The notes under the pieces are model-generated. The model saw only the letters and a list, made by a program, of their open reading frames with translations. It made no database searches and was not told where the DNA came from. From Gemmatimonadota bacterium (GTDB lineage Bacteria > Gemmatimonadota > Gemmatimonadetes > Gemmatimonadales > GWC2-71-9), in NCBI GenBank assembly GCA_003222115.1, contig QHUL01000051.1, positions 62,001 to 126,000 on the forward strand: 64,000 nucleotides of DNA, given 5' to 3'. Both the position numbers and the translations under genes were made by a program. Shown one piece after another: positions 49,563-61,124 of the stretch; position 1 is the first letter of the stretch, and each line of letters opens with the position of its first letter.

Positions 49563-51182
49563 TCAGGCCTTCCCGTTCACGACGAACTGCTGAATCGTCT
49601 CGGTGAGCTTGGCGGCCGCGGCCGACAGGTGCTGTGAGGTCGTGGTGAGCTCGGCGAGCGCGGCGATTTGCTGTGCGGTCGCGGCCGACGCCTGCTCGGC
49701 CCCTTGGGCGGCGGACGCGGCGATTCCCGCGGCCTGCTCCATCCGCCCCACGACCTCCCGGATGCGCCGGGCCTGCCCTTCCGTTTCGCCGGCGAACGTG
49801 CTCGCGAACTGCACCGTGGCGTGGAGATCCGCGAAGATCGCGTCGAGCGCCTCCCGCGCGGCCGCGGACACCGTGCCGACGCCCTCGGCCGTGCGCCGGC
49901 CCTGCTCCATCGCTTGCAGCACCTGGCCGATCTCCTCCTGGGTGAGCTTGACGCGGGCGCGCACCTCGCCCGCCGAGCGCGTGCTCTGCTCCGACAGCTT
50001 GCGCACCTCGTCCGCCACGACGCGGAACCCGAGCCCGTGCGCTCCGGCCCGCGCCGCCTCGATGGCCGCGTTGAGCGCGAGCAGGTCGGTCTGGCTCGCG
50101 ATGCGCGTGATCGCGTCCACGAGCTTGCCGATCTCGCGCGACCTCTGTTCCAGCGTGCCGGCCGCCCGCGATACCTGATCGAGATCTGCCACGAGCGTCA
50201 CGAGCAGCTCGCCCGCGCGGGCGATCTCCTCGCCGTGGCGGCGCGCCTGCTGGGCGACGGCGTTGACCTGCCGCTCCGCTTCCTGAGCGCGGAGGTGCAG
50301 CTGCGATGCGACCCGCGCCGCCTCCTCCGAATCCTCACGGCCGTGGCCGATGAGTTGCCGCTGGCGCTCGGTGCCGGTGGAGAGCTGCTGGGCGGTCGCC
50401 GAGATCTGCTGCGCCGCGGCCTGCAGCTCCTGAGCCGACGCCGCGAGCTGCTGAGCCATGGCGGCGAGGTCGTGGGCCTGCCGCTGAACCTGACGCACCG
50501 TCACCGCGATCGCCTCGGTGGTGCGGTTGACGCTCACGCCCAGGTAGCCCAGCTCGTCGCACTCGGGGTCCTGCAGCCCGACGGTGAGATCCCCCCGCTC
50601 GATCTGCGCCAGCACCTCGCGGGTTGCCCGCAGGCGGCGCACGATCTTCGTCAGCATGGGCACGAGGGCGGCGCAGCAGAAGACGAGGACGAGCGACTCC
50701 TCCAGGTAGAGCGTCCAGGTCCACCCGCCGCCCCCCAGGCGCAGCGCGGTGAGCAGGGCGAAGCCGGCGAGGTTCAGGACGAGCGCCTGCCACGCTTCCT
50801 CGCGACCGAGGTAGTAGGCGGCCTGGAGGGGCGCGATGAGGTAGGCGGCGTAGAGGAGGTGACCCGTCTCCCCGACCGCGTAGGCCACGGCGGTGATGAG
50901 GGCCGTTCCGAGCGCCACGTTGAGGTGGGCGTACCAGACCTGGAAGGCCGTGTCGCGCGCCAGCTGCTGCATCCCATAGTTCGCCGCCGCGAACGCGGCG
51001 GCGAAGCCGGCGATGAAGCTCCACGAGATCGGGACCAGGGCCGCCACGCGCGCTGTGACGAGCAGCGCCACGGCGATCCCCACGACGCTCCAGCGGGCAC
51101 GGGTGTTCGAGAGGACGTACTGGCGCTGTTTGGCGAGGGTTTCCTGCGTCAGCTGCTGTTCGAGAGCGGTGGGGCCGGACAT
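49563..51182 (-). CDS. Methyl-accepting chemotaxis protein with multi-helix membrane input
   Basis: 539 residues from ATG 51182. The N-terminal ~190 residues contain six hydrophobic helices ([37 protein letters not shown] and others) rather than a periplasmic ligand domain. A HAMP-like segment ([13 protein letters not shown]) and a long coiled coil follow, with the CheA/CheW contact tip [18 protein letters not shown] and [13 protein letters not shown]. The membrane sensor resembles the MASE-type domains of other signalling proteins. It lies just downstream of the FtsX-type permease gene but may be separately transcribed. Confidence 0.88.
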   Translation of the reverse strand: MSGPTALEQQLTQETLAKQRQYVLSNTRARWSVVGIAVALLVTARVAALVPISWSFIAGFAAAFAAANYGMQQLARDTAFQVWYAHLNVALGTALITAVAYAVGETGHLLYAAYLIAPLQAAYYLGREEAWQALVLNLAGFALLTALRLGGGGWTWTLYLEESLVLVFCCAALVPMLTKIVRRLRATREVLAQIERGDLTVGLQDPECDELGYLGVSVNRTTEAIAVTVRQVQRQAHDLAAMAQQLAASAQELQAAAQQISATAQQLSTGTERQRQLIGHGREDSEEAARVASQLHLRAQEAERQVNAVAQQARRHGEEIARAGELLVTLVADLDQVSRAAGTLEQRSREIGKLVDAITRIASQTDLLALNAAIEAARAGAHGLGFRVVADEVRKLSEQSTRSAGEVRARVKLTQEEIGQVLQAMEQGRRTAEGVGTVSAAAREALDAIFADLHATVQFASTFAGETEGQARRIREVVGRMEQAAGIAASAAQGAEQASAATAQQIAALAELTTTSQHLSAAAAKLTETIQQFVVNGKA

Positions 51183-51208
51183 GGGGGGAAGATACTGCTC
51201 CCCCCGTC

Positions 51209-52423
51209 TTATTCGTATCGGAGCGCCACGATGGGATCGAGGCTCGCCGCGCGCTTCGCCGGCCAGATCCCGAAGAACAGGCCGACCGCCGCGCTGAACA
51301 CGAACGCGAGCAGGATGGCGAACGGGGAGATCAGCGTGTTCCAGTGCGCCAGCTTGGACAGCACGACCGCGCCGATCGTGCCGAACACGACTCCGATCAT
51401 CCCGCCGACCAGGCACAGCACCAGCGCCTCGACCAGGAACTGGAACATGACGTTGAACCGCGTGGCGCCGAGCGCCTTGCGCACGCCGATCTCGCGCGTG
51501 CGCTCGGTGACCGACACCAGCATGATGTTCATGATCCCGATGCCGCCCACGAGCAGGCTCACGGCGGCGATCCCCGCCAGCAGGTACTTGAAGGTCTCGG
51601 TCGTCTGCTGCAGGGTGGCGAGAATGTCCGTCTGGTTGCGGATCTGGAAGTCGTTGTCCTGGCCGGGCCGGATCTTGTGCTGCCGCCGCAGCACCCGCTC
51701 GAGATCGATCATCGCGAGGTTCATCACGCTCATGTCCTGAACCTTCACCGTGATCGACCGCAGCCGATCGGTCCCCAGGATCCGGTAGCGGGCCGTCTGC
51801 AGCGGGATGAGAATCTGCTCGTCGGGGTTGAAGAACGACCCCTGTGACCCTTTCTCCGACAGGATGCCGATGATCTCGAACGGGATGCCCCGGATCAGGA
51901 GCTCCTGCCCGATCATCGCCGCGGCGTTTGCGTTGAGCATGGTGGGGACGGCGGAGCCCAGGACGGCGAAGCGCCGGCGCGCGGCGTCGTCCCCGGCCGT
52001 GAACATGCGGCCCGCCGTGATGGTGTAGTTCTTCACGGGCACGTAGTTCGGCGTCGTGCCCACGATGTTCACGTTGATGTTCTGCGTGCCCTTCTGCACC
52101 TGGAGGTTGCGGGAGAGCTCGGGCACGACGTCGGTGACGTAGCGGGCGTTGTTGGCGAGGGCGGTGTCGTCGTCCATGGTGAGGCTGACCCGCACGTCGC
52201 TCGCGACGCCGCGCATGAAGCTCTGCCCTGGATAGAGGCTCAGGAGCGTGGGCCCGAGCGCCTGAATGCGGTCCTGCACCGATTTCTGCGCGCCCGAGCC
52301 GAGGGCCACCATCGTGATCACGGCGCCCACGCCGATGATGATCCCCAGCATCGTGAGGAGCGAGCGGAGCTTGTTGGCCCGCAGCGCCTCGAGCGCGACC
52401 CGGATGATCTCGCCCAGGAGCAT
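51209..52423 (-). CDS. MacB/FtsX-type ABC transporter permease
   Basis: 404 residues. It starts [35 protein letters not shown], the usual MacB core with helix 1, then a large periplasmic domain of about 200 residues. Three C-terminal helices follow ([56 protein letters not shown]). It lacks the ATPase, encoded two genes upstream. In MacAB-TolC systems this protein couples ATP hydrolysis to export through TolC of peptides, lipids or drugs. The adaptor gene ends 2 bases upstream. Confidence 0.93.
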   Translation of the reverse strand: MLLGEIIRVALEALRANKLRSLLTMLGIIIGVGAVITMVALGSGAQKSVQDRIQALGPTLLSLYPGQSFMRGVASDVRVSLTMDDDTALANNARYVTDVVPELSRNLQVQKGTQNINVNIVGTTPNYVPVKNYTITAGRMFTAGDDAARRRFAVLGSAVPTMLNANAAAMIGQELLIRGIPFEIIGILSEKGSQGSFFNPDEQILIPLQTARYRILGTDRLRSITVKVQDMSVMNLAMIDLERVLRRQHKIRPGQDNDFQIRNQTDILATLQQTTETFKYLLAGIAAVSLLVGGIGIMNIMLVSVTERTREIGVRKALGATRFNVMFQFLVEALVLCLVGGMIGVVFGTIGAVVLSKLAHWNTLISPFAILLAFVFSAAVGLFFGIWPAKRAASLDPIVALRYE

Positions 52424-52425
52424 CG

Positions 52426-53952
52426 TTACCGCGGCGTAGTGGTGCTCTGCGACTGTTGCCGCAGCCCGGGCAGCCCGCCGCCCGTCACGTTCTGGAATCG
52501 CCGCCGCATGTCCTGCTGCGCCTGCACGAGCGAGGCGCTCGGCAGCACGAGGACCGTGTCCTGCTCGTTCAGTCCGGCCGTCACTTCGATGTAGTCCTGG
52601 TCCGTGAGACCGGTCCGGATTGCCACGGGAACCGGGTTGCCGCCGCGCAGCGCGAACACGATGTAGTTGCTTTCGAACGCTCTCGACCGCACGGCGCCCC
52701 TGGCGCCCCCTGCGCCTTCCGGCCGCTGGAACTGGCTGCGCAGCTGCGCCAGCAGCGCCTGCTCGGCGGGAGTCAGCTCCCCCCCGCTCATGCGCTTCTG
52801 GAACGCCGCCCGCACCTGCTCGGGCGTGACGCCCTGGGGCAGCGTGATCTTGCGGCCGCTCGGTGTCGTGAACGTGGCCGCGGAGTCCCTAGCTCCCGGC
52901 TTCGGAGCTTCGGCGGCGTGGAGCTTGGTGCCGTCGCCCGCGGGTGCGGTAGAGTCGCCCCGGCTGGGCCGACCTCCGCCGCCCATCTGCGCCGCCGCGA
53001 GCTGCTGCTGGACCTGCTCCGGGTCGAGCCCGAGTACCTGGGCGGCGGACGCCACGTCACGCTGGGTGCGCAGCGCGGCATTGGGAATCGCGAGCACGCC
53101 CTGGCGCTGGCCGATGTGGATCTCGACCTCGGTGTTCATGCCGGGCTTCAGGAGGTGCCCCGGGTTCAGGATGTTCACGAGCACCGGGAACATCGTGACG
53201 TTCTGGTTCACCTGCGCCTGCGGCTCGATCTTCAGCACCTGCCCGTCGAACTGGCGGGTGGGATAGGCGTCCACGGTGATGGTCACCGGGATGCCGGGCT
53301 GCACTTTGCCCACGTCCGTTTCGTCCACGAGCGCCGAGACCTGCACGGTGTCGAGGTTCGCCATCCGGAGCAGCACGGTCCCGCCGCCTACGTCCTTCGT
53401 GGGGCTCGAGATCACGGTGCCGAGCTCCACGTTCTTCTGGATGATCGTGCCCTTGAGTGGGGCGCGGACCTGCGTGTCCTCCATGGCGTCCTTCGCCGTC
53501 TGGAGGTTGGTCCGGGCGTTCACGAGCTGGGCGTTGGCCTGGGCGTAGGCGAGCTTCGCGGCCTCGTAGTCGGTCTCGGTGATCGCCTGGGCCTTGAACA
53601 GCGTGTCGGAACGGGCGAGCTGGGCCTTGGCGTTGGCGAGCTGCGCGTCGGCGACCTCCAGCCCCGCCTGCGCCTGCTCGAGGTTCGCCTGGGGGATGCG
53701 CGGGTCGATCTTCGCGAGCAGCTGGCCGGGGCGGACCTCGTCGCCGGTCTGGACGCGCATCTCGATGATCTCCCCCGACGCCTTGGACTTCACGTCCACG
53801 GTGAGGATCGGCTGAATCGAGCCGGCGGCGGACGCCGACACGACGATGTCGCGCCGCTCCACCGCGATCTTCTCGTAAAGGGGGGCGGGCTCGGCCTTCT
53901 TGCAGGCGGCGAAGGCGCCGGCCAGCGCCAGGGTCAATAGGTGTCGCTTCAC
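52426..53952 (-). CDS. MacA-type periplasmic adaptor lipoprotein
   Basis: 508 residues with a lipidated N-terminus ([17 protein letters not shown]). A biotinyl-lipoyl/beta-barrel core and a helical hairpin ([24 protein letters not shown]) link the permease to TolC. The C-terminal half holds a ~100-residue insert rich in Pro, Gly and Gln ([15 protein letters not shown] ... [16 protein letters not shown]) before the final barrel strands. It makes the protein about 120 residues longer than typical MacA. The gene lies between the ATPase and permease genes. Confidence 0.9.
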   Translation of the reverse strand: MKRHLLTLALAGAFAACKKAEPAPLYEKIAVERRDIVVSASAAGSIQPILTVDVKSKASGEIIEMRVQTGDEVRPGQLLAKIDPRIPQANLEQAQAGLEVADAQLANAKAQLARSDTLFKAQAITETDYEAAKLAYAQANAQLVNARTNLQTAKDAMEDTQVRAPLKGTIIQKNVELGTVISSPTKDVGGGTVLLRMANLDTVQVSALVDETDVGKVQPGIPVTITVDAYPTRQFDGQVLKIEPQAQVNQNVTMFPVLVNILNPGHLLKPGMNTEVEIHIGQRQGVLAIPNAALRTQRDVASAAQVLGLDPEQVQQQLAAAQMGGGGRPSRGDSTAPAGDGTKLHAAEAPKPGARDSAATFTTPSGRKITLPQGVTPEQVRAAFQKRMSGGELTPAEQALLAQLRSQFQRPEGAGGARGAVRSRAFESNYIVFALRGGNPVPVAIRTGLTDQDYIEVTAGLNEQDTVLVLPSASLVQAQQDMRRRFQNVTGGGLPGLRQQSQSTTTPR

Positions 53953-53954
53953 GG

Positions 53955-54688
<734 letters not shown>

Positions 54689-54692
<4 letters not shown>

Positions 54693-55951
54693 AGCGAGCG
54701 TCCCACGAGCGCCTCGAGCTGGGCCCGGGCGGTGAGATAGGTGTAGCGCGCCTGTACGAGGCTCACTTCGGCCTGCGTCAGGTTGGCTTCGGAGGTGAGC
54801 AGGTCGAGGATCGTCGCGACGCCCACGCGGTAGCGCTGCTGCTGCACCCGCAGGTCCTCGGTCGCCGCGGCCGCGTTGGCGCGGGAGATGTCGATCTGCG
54901 CGGCGGCGGTGGTGAGGGCGGCGAGCTGTTGCGTCAGCTGGGCGTTCGTCTGCCGCCGCAGGTCGGCCGCGTGCGCCTCGGCGACGTCCCGGTCCACCGA
55001 TGCGGCCACCTGGTTCGCCTCGCGCGTAAAGCCGTTGAACAGCGTCCACGACAGGCCGAAGCGCCAGGTGAACGTCTCGGGGTAGTTGGACAGGTAGTTG
55101 AACGGCGAGCCCGGCCCCTGCCGGTTATCGGAGTAGGACAGCGTGAGCGTGGGCCAGTACTGGGACCGGCTCATCCAGATTTGCGCGCGCGCCGCTTTGG
55201 CCTGCGCGTTCGCCTGCTCGACCTGAGGGGCGCGGGCGAGCGCCTCCGCCCGCAGGCCGGTGGTGTCGGGAGGCGCCGGAAACACCGAGTCCGGCACTGC
55301 CTGCACCTGGGCCTCGACGCCGATCTGGCGGCCCAGGCCCGCCTGGGCGGTGGCGAGGTTCGCCTGCGCCTGCAGCAGCGACAGCTGCGCGTTCCCCACG
55401 TCCACCGCGGCCCGCAGCGAGTCCGAGCGCGTGGCGGACCCGGCGCGGAGCTTGTCGGTCACGACCTGGAGCTGCTGCTGCGCCCGCTTGAGCTGCGCGT
55501 CGGCCACGCGCACGAGGTCGGCGTCGGCCAACGCGTTGTAGAACAGCTGCTGGGTCCCGAAGATCGTCTCGTAGCGCGTGGTCACGAACCCGGCGTCCGC
55601 GGCGTCTGACGTGGCGGCCGCGGCGCGCTGATTGGCTTCGCGGTGGAAGCCGTTGAAGAGATCGAGGCTCGCGTTCAGGCCGACGGTGTAGGTGTACTCG
55701 GGGGGCACGGCCCGGCCGGTGGTCTGGTCGATGCGGCCGACGTTGCTGCGCGCGGCGGAGCTCGAGCTCGTGATGGTCGGGAGGAAGGCGCCCCAGGCCG
55801 CCCGCTCCCCGGCCGAAGCGTTGCGCACGTCGCCCCGCGCCTGGATGACGGCCGGTTGCACCTCGAGCGCCCGCCGCACGGCCTCCGCCAGCGTCACGTG
55901 TTGCGGGGGCTGCTGCGCGGCGAGCACGAGCATCGCCGTCACCGCCGTCAT
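54689..55951 (-). CDS. TolC-family outer-membrane efflux protein
   Basis: 420 residues with signal peptide [12 protein letters not shown]. Two related halves contain long helical hairpins ([72 protein letters not shown]) as in the TolC trimer. It should form the outer-membrane duct for the MacA/MacB proteins encoded next. Its start overlaps the Spy-like gene stop (ATGA). Confidence 0.93.
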
Positions 55952-56349
55952 CGCGTCTTCCCGCCGCTGTCGGTCTTCTCGGTATGATGCCGGTACCGGG
56001 CCACATGGTCGCGGTAGCGTGCCTGCTGCTCCGAGCTGAGCTGCCGCGCGACGTCAGAGTCCATCTGGGCCCGCATCGAGTCGAACCGGGGGCGGACCGT
56101 CTCCCACGCCGCGGTCATCCTCGTCCAGTGCCGGTCCAGCACGGCGTGCACGGAATCCCGCTGCACGCCGGTGAGCCCGAGCTCCCGGTCCAGGTTCGCC
56201 TTCATCCGCTCGAGGCCGCGGCCGCGGCCCGGATCGGCGCCGTGCGCGCCGCGGGCCCAGGCGGCCTCGCCGCCCGCGCCGACCACGACTCCCACGACGA
56301 ACGCCGCCACGAGCAGCGCGACGGCCCAGGTTTTGGAACGGTTCAGCAT
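55948..56349 (-). CDS. Spy/CpxP-like periplasmic protein
   Basis: 133 residues from ATG 56349; a GTG at 56382 that overlaps the upstream stop is an alternative. The N-terminal helix (AVALLVAAFVVGVVVGAGG) is a signal or anchor. The rest is helical with the LTxxQ-type pattern LGLTGVQRDSVHAVLDRHW and SSEQQARYRDH typical of Spy, CpxP and heavy-metal sensor proteins. Those act as chaperones or as damping sensors for envelope stress. The position between anti-sigma and tolC suggests the operon answers envelope stress. Confidence 0.78.
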   Translation of the reverse strand: MLNRSKTWAVALLVAAFVVGVVVGAGGEAAWARGAHGADPGRGRGLERMKANLDRELGLTGVQRDSVHAVLDRHWTRMTAAWETVRPRFDSMRAQMDSDVARQLSSEQQARYRDHVARYRHHTEKTDSGGKTR

Positions 56350-56378
56350 ACGGCCTATTCCGCCTTTCTCGCTGCCAA

Positions 56379-56714
56379 TCACCTCTCGTTACCGATCACC
56401 GAGGCGAGCACGACCTCCACGACGGGCGCCTGCGCCGGCGGCGCGATCAACGCGTCGGCGACCGTCGGCGCGCTCGCCCGTGGGGCCCGCCCGACCAGGT
56501 AGCCAGCGACCAGCGCGATGAGCGCGGCCGCGGCGACGCCCGCCCGAGCCCAGCGCGCGAGCACGCCGTGCCACGTCGGGCCGCGCGCCTGCTCGAAACG
56601 CGCCAGCACGCGGGCCACGAACGCCGCGTCATCGCCCGGCGCCAGCGCGCGCCGCAGCGCGGCCCCGAGCGCCGCATCCGGACGGTGGTCAAACGGCGTG
56701 AGTTCGGGCGTCAT
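56379..56714 (-). CDS. Probable single-pass anti-sigma factor
   Basis: 111 residues: an N-terminal cytoplasmic part (LTPFDHRPDAALGAALRRAL), one membrane helix (AGVAAAALIALVAGYLVG) and a short periplasmic tail. There is no Cys zinc motif. The stop of the sigma gene overlaps its ATG (ATGA), and the position and topology fit an anti-sigma factor. The sequence itself gives no specific family match, so this rests on context. Confidence 0.6.
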   Translation of the reverse strand: MTPELTPFDHRPDAALGAALRRALAPGDDAAFVARVLARFEQARGPTWHGVLARWARAGVAAAALIALVAGYLVGRAPRASAPTVADALIAPPAQAPVVEVVLASVIGNER

Positions 56715-57310
56715 GCGTCCTCCTCCTTCCAGTCCGCCAGCAACACTCGCAGCCGTCGGCGCGCGTGGAACACCTCGGATCGCACGGTCCCTTCGGCCAC
56801 TCCGAGGATCTCGGCGATCTCGGCGTGCGAGTAGCCCTCCACGTCGAACAGCACGACCGCGACACGGCGTCGCTCGGGCAGCTCGGCCAGGGCCTCGCGC
56901 AACCGTTGGGCGAGGGCCCGCTGCTCCGTCCGCACGTCGGGCCGGGGGCCGCCGGCGGTGGCGTTCGGGTCGAGCGGCTCCGCCCGCCGCACCGTGCGGC
57001 GCCGCCGCCGGTCGGTGGCGGCGTTGGCGACGATCCGCATCAGCCACGGGCCGAAGGGCCGCCGGGGGTCGTACTGCTGCAGCTTCACGAGCGCCGCCAG
57101 CAGGGCGTCCTGCGCCGCGTCGTCCGCGTCGTCGGGATCGTCCAGCACCGCCCGCGCGACGCGCCGCGCCGGCGCGGCGTAGCGCTCCGCCAGCACGCCG
57201 AACGCCGCCCGGTCGCCCGCGAGGGCGCGCGCGACCAGCGCGGCTTCGTCCCCGTGCTCAATACGCGGAGCCCCCCCCGGCGGTTGGGGCTCAGAGGCCA
57301 TCGTCGTCAT
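56711..57310 (-). CDS. ECF-type RNA polymerase sigma factor
   Basis: 199 residues. Region 2 (FGVLAERYAAPARRVARAVL, DAAQDALLAALVKLQQYDP, FGPWLMRIVANAATDRRRR) and region 4 (LPERRRVAVVLFDVEGYSHAEIAEILGVAEGTVRSEVFHARRRLR) are complete. It heads an operon with a membrane anti-sigma, a Spy-like protein and MacAB-TolC genes, so it probably controls that export system. The ATG at 57310 lies inside the end of the phospholipase D gene (20-base overlap). An internal ATG at 57301 is also possible. Confidence 0.93.
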   Translation of the reverse strand: MTTMASEPQPPGGAPRIEHGDEAALVARALAGDRAAFGVLAERYAAPARRVARAVLDDPDDADDAAQDALLAALVKLQQYDPRRPFGPWLMRIVANAATDRRRRRTVRRAEPLDPNATAGGPRPDVRTEQRALAQRLREALAELPERRRVAVVLFDVEGYSHAEIAEILGVAEGTVRSEVFHARRRLRVLLADWKEEDA

Positions 57311-58727
57311 AGTCGCGGGCGCGGCGCCGCTCGAGGGCGTAGAGGCCGAAGGTCGCGGCGAGCCAGAACGTCCCGGCCGCGAGCACGATGCTCGTCACGC
57401 GGGGAAACAACAGTAGCAGACCCCCGACGCCGGCGCACGTCAGCGCGGCGGTCCAAGCGATGGCCCGTCGCAGGCCGCCGGCCACGCGCCGCAGCGCCAC
57501 GACGGCGACCGCGCCGAGCTCGTAGCCGGAGCGCTTGTGCTCGCCGGTCGTCGTGAGCGCGTCGCCCGCGGTCGCGGCCGTTCCCATGAGGCGCGGGGGG
57601 AGCCGGCCGCCGCGCCGTGCCACGAGCGCGATCTCGCGGCCGGCGGCCAGGTCGCGCTCGAACTGCCCGGCGAGCGCGTCGGTGAGCGGCTCCGATTCCA
57701 CCACCACGTCGAGCTCGTAGTTCGTGAGCAGGCTCGAGACGTTGAGGTTGCTCGAGCCGACCCGCGCCCAGCGCCGGTCGGCGACGAGCGTCTTGGCGTG
57801 CAGCATTGGGCCCTGGTATTCGAACACGCGCACGCCGGCGCGCAGCAGTTCGCGATAGCCGACGCGCGTGAAGTTGCGTACCACCGGCACGTCGCTCGTA
57901 CCGGGGACGAGCAGGCGCACGTCCACGCCGTCGCGCGCCGCGTCGAGCAGGCTGGCGTACAGCGGGGCCGGCGGAATGAGATAGGCGTCGGTGATCCACA
58001 GGCGCTGCGCGGCGCCGGCGGCGAGCAGTTGCACGGCCCGGTAGACCCGGGCCCCGCCGGGCACCCCTTCCACCACGCGCGCCGTGCAGCCGCCCGCGCC
58101 GTCGACGGATGCCGCGAGCTCGTCGGGGGGCAGCGGCGCGCCGGCGCGCCGCCACACGCGACCGAACGCGCGATCCAATGCCGGCACCGCCGAACCGCGC
58201 ATGGCGAGCATTGTGTCCCGCCACGGCAGCCGCCGCCGCGCGGGGTCGCCCGCCCATTCGTCGCCGACGCACAACCCGCCGGTCATGGCGTGCGTACCGT
58301 CCGCGACGACGAGCTTCCGGTGATCGCGGGAAAGCAGCTCGAAGGGACGCAGCGACAGGAGCGGGTGGAAGGCGCGCACCTCGACGCCCGCCTGCCTCAG
58401 CCGCCGCCAGAAACGACGAGGCGTCCCGAGCGAGCCGAGCGCGTCGTACAGCACGCGCACCGGCACGCCGGCGCGTGCGCGGGCCTCGAGGGCATCGGCG
58501 AACCGCCGGCCGGTGCGGTCCCCGCGGATGATGTAGTTCTCGAAGTGGACCCAGCGCTCCGCCCGCGCAATCAGCTCCAGCATCGCGTCCAAGGCGCGGG
58601 GGCTCTCGGAATACAGCTCGATGCTGTTGCCCTCGATGGGCCGCGCGCCGCAGGCGCGGTCCATGGCGAGCGCGAGCTCGTCCCGCTCGGCGACGAGCGC
58701 GGGGCCCCGCGCGGCGGGGAGGCTCAC
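57291..58727 (-). CDS. Phospholipase D / cardiolipin-synthase-like membrane protein
   Basis: 478 residues from a GTG overlapping the upstream stop. Two HKD sites are present: SRDHRKLVVADGTHAMTGG (HxKx4D) and GPMLHAKTLVADRRWARVGS. Each is followed by the conserved G-S/G-N type residues. Two membrane helices close the protein (AWTAALTCAGVGGLLLLF, SIVLAAGTFWLAATFGLY). Related enzymes make cardiolipin from phosphatidylglycerol. The C-terminal anchor, rather than N-terminal helices, is less usual. It lies downstream of the HD and asparagine-synthetase genes. Confidence 0.88.
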   Translation of the reverse strand: MSLPAARGPALVAERDELALAMDRACGARPIEGNSIELYSESPRALDAMLELIARAERWVHFENYIIRGDRTGRRFADALEARARAGVPVRVLYDALGSLGTPRRFWRRLRQAGVEVRAFHPLLSLRPFELLSRDHRKLVVADGTHAMTGGLCVGDEWAGDPARRRLPWRDTMLAMRGSAVPALDRAFGRVWRRAGAPLPPDELAASVDGAGGCTARVVEGVPGGARVYRAVQLLAAGAAQRLWITDAYLIPPAPLYASLLDAARDGVDVRLLVPGTSDVPVVRNFTRVGYRELLRAGVRVFEYQGPMLHAKTLVADRRWARVGSSNLNVSSLLTNYELDVVVESEPLTDALAGQFERDLAAGREIALVARRGGRLPPRLMGTAATAGDALTTTGEHKRSGYELGAVAVVALRRVAGGLRRAIAWTAALTCAGVGGLLLLFPRVTSIVLAAGTFWLAATFGLYALERRRARDYDDDGL

Positions 58728-59299
58728 CCCACGCCGAGCCCCAGCGTGCGCTCGATCGGGCGCAGCGCTCGAATCACGAAGGCGATGTGCTCGTCCAGCG
58801 GCACGCCCAGCTCCTCGGCTCCCTGGCGCACCTCCTCCCGGTTCACGCCGCGGGCGAACGCCTTGTCCTTGAGCTTCTTCTTCACGGAGGAGACCTCGAG
58901 GTCGCCCAGACTCTTGGACGGGCGCACCAGCGCGCAGGCGACGAGGAAGCCGCACAGCTCGTCGACGGCGAACAACGCCTTCGCCAGCGGCGTGTCGCGC
59001 GGCACGCCGCAGTAGCTCGCGTGCCCCAGGATGGCCCGGCACAGCGCATCGGGGAGCCCCTTGCCCCGCAACAGCCGCACGCCCCAGCTCGGGTGCTCCT
59101 CGGTGGCCGAATGCGCGTCGTTGGGATAGCGCTCGTAGTCGAAGTCGTGCAGCAGACCCACGATCCCCCAGGGCTCCGCGTCCTCGGCGTACTTCTCGGC
59201 GTAGGCGCGCATCGCCGCCTCCACGGCCAGCATATGCTGGCGCAGGGACGGGGACTGCGTGTGTTCGTGCATCAATGCCAGGGCTTCGTCGCGGGTCAT
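58724..59299 (-). CDS. HD-domain phosphohydrolase
   Basis: 191 residues. The HD metal site is complete: SPSLRQHMLAVEAAM (His), GLLHDFDYERYP (His-Asp) and a later HAS in RAILGHASYCG with Asp in FAVDELCGF. Members hydrolyse nucleotide or related phosphate esters; this subgroup (HDIG-like small proteins) is poorly characterised. The ATG at 59299 overlaps the asnB stop (ATGA), and the next gene starts at its own stop. Confidence 0.82.
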   Translation of the reverse strand: MTRDEALALMHEHTQSPSLRQHMLAVEAAMRAYAEKYAEDAEPWGIVGLLHDFDYERYPNDAHSATEEHPSWGVRLLRGKGLPDALCRAILGHASYCGVPRDTPLAKALFAVDELCGFLVACALVRPSKSLGDLEVSSVKKKLKDKAFARGVNREEVRQGAEELGVPLDEHIAFVIRALRPIERTLGLGVG

Positions 59300-61122
59300 G
59301 ACTCCACGTTCCATCGTTCCGCCCACAGCTCCGCCATCAGCACGGGCCAGAGCTTGCGAGCATTGTTGCGGTGCAGGGCGCGGTGCTCGGCGAGCAACTG
59401 CGCGGTCGGGGCGCCGGGGAAGAGCCGCGGGCGCGCGAGCACGCGATCGGCCAGAGCGGCGAGCCCGGTGTTGAGCCACCGCGCCACGGGCACGGAGAGC
59501 CCGCGCTTGCGGCGGCGAATCACCCAGTCCGGCACGAGGCCGCGTGCCGCTTCCTTTAATATCACCTTGGTGGTGAAGCCACGCACCTTGAGGGCCGACG
59601 GGGCCGGCAGCACGAGCTCCATCACCTCCCGGTCTAGGTACGGCGCGCGCGCCTCGATCGATGCGAGCATGGTACCGCGGTCTACCTTCACCAAGAGGTT
59701 GTCCGGAAGGTAGGACAGGAAGTCGAGCCACAGGATGCGGTTGAGCGGATCCGCCTTGGGGAACGCGGTCAGGTTGCACGCCATCGCGGGCACGGTGTCG
59801 TCGTCCGGCCCGAGCGCGCCGAACCACGTGAGGTGCCGCTCGAGCGACGGCAGCTCGGCCGCGCCGACGAATTGCTTGAGCAAAAACTCGAGGGTCACCT
59901 TGCCCGTGGAGCTCGGCCAGGCGTCGACGGCCCGGCGGAACGCGCGACGCACGGCGCGAGGCAGCCGCAGATAGAGCAGCGTCGCGCGATGGCCGAGGTA
60001 GGTCGGGTAACCGCCGAACAGCTCGTCTGCGCCCTCGCCCGAGAGCACGACCTTCACGTGCTCCCGCGCCGCCTCCGCGAGCAGATACGTGGGCAGGATC
60101 GCCGGATCCCCCACCGGCTCGGCGAGCGAGCGGGTCACCAGCTCGAAGGCCCGCTCCAGGGCGGCGTCGTCAGCCGTGACGACGTGATGCGTCGTGCGGA
60201 TGTGGCGGGTGACGGCCAGGGCGTCTGCGCTCTCGTCGTACCCGGGCTCGACGAACTTCACCGCATAGGTGTGGATCTTCTCGCCCGCGAGCACCCGGGC
60301 CGCTGCGGCCGCGAGCAGCGACGAATCGAGCCCGCCGCTCGTGAACACCCCGACCGGCACATCCGACATGAGCTCCCGCTCGACCGCGGCGAGCAGCACA
60401 CCGCGGAGCTGCGCCGGGGATTCGAGCTGCGAGGGCCGGGCCGCCACCGCGGCGGCATCCCAGTACGGATGGATCGTGACGCCCGCCGCGCTCGCCACGA
60501 GGAGGTGGGCCGGCGCGAGCTTATGGATGCCCGCGAACATCGTGTGGGGCGCCGGGACGTAGCCCAGGGCGGCGTAGAGCGCGGCCGCCCCCGGGTCGAG
60601 CCGCCGCGCCTGGTCGGGGTAGGCGAGCAGGGCCTGGATCTCGGACGCGAACCGCAGCTCGCCGTCGGTCCGTGTCCAAAAGAGCGGCTTCTCGCCGGCG
60701 CGGTCGCGGGCGAGCACCAGCACGCGGCGCCGGTCGTCCCAGACGGCGAGGCCGAACATCCCCTCCAGCCGCCCCACGCCTTCCGGTCCGAAGCGCTCGT
60801 ACAGGGGGACGATCGTCTCAATGTCACCGGTCGAGCGGAACGGATAGCCGGCCGCCGCGTACTCGCGGCGCAACGCCGGCGCGTTGTAGATCTCGCCGTT
60901 GCAGACCATCCACACGGATCCGTCGGGGCTCTGGAACGGCTGATCGCCGGTCGTGAGGTCCATGATGGCGAGCCGCCGCGCGCCCAGACTCGCCCGCTCG
61001 TGCCCCACGACGCGCTCGCCGTCGGGACCGCGATGCGCGAGCGCCGCCGCCATGGCGGGAAGGCGGTCGCGGTGTCGCAGCGGCGCGCTCGTGAGCGACA
61101 CCGCGCCGTAGATCCCGCACAT
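59296..61122 (-). CDS. asnB: Glutamine-hydrolysing asparagine synthetase
   Basis: 608 residues. The nucleophile Cys follows the initiator Met (MCGIYGAV), so the start is certain. The glutaminase domain has LAHRGPDGERVVGHE. The synthetase domain has SGGLDSSLLAAAA (ATP pyrophosphatase loop) and SGEGADELFGGYPTYLGHR. It makes asparagine from aspartate, ATP and glutamine; some relatives amidate cell-surface or peptide products instead. The start lies 4 bases after the ArnT-like stop, and gaggta from the palindrome there acts as its ribosome-binding site. Confidence 0.93.
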   Translation of the reverse strand: MCGIYGAVSLTSAPLRHRDRLPAMAAALAHRGPDGERVVGHERASLGARRLAIMDLTTGDQPFQSPDGSVWMVCNGEIYNAPALRREYAAAGYPFRSTGDIETIVPLYERFGPEGVGRLEGMFGLAVWDDRRRVLVLARDRAGEKPLFWTRTDGELRFASEIQALLAYPDQARRLDPGAAALYAALGYVPAPHTMFAGIHKLAPAHLLVASAAGVTIHPYWDAAAVAARPSQLESPAQLRGVLLAAVERELMSDVPVGVFTSGGLDSSLLAAAAARVLAGEKIHTYAVKFVEPGYDESADALAVTRHIRTTHHVVTADDAALERAFELVTRSLAEPVGDPAILPTYLLAEAAREHVKVVLSGEGADELFGGYPTYLGHRATLLYLRLPRAVRRAFRRAVDAWPSSTGKVTLEFLLKQFVGAAELPSLERHLTWFGALGPDDDTVPAMACNLTAFPKADPLNRILWLDFLSYLPDNLLVKVDRGTMLASIEARAPYLDREVMELVLPAPSALKVRGFTTKVILKEAARGLVPDWVIRRRKRGLSVPVARWLNTGLAALADRVLARPRLFPGAPTAQLLAEHRALHRNNARKLWPVLMAELWAERWNVES

Positions 61123-61124
61123 TA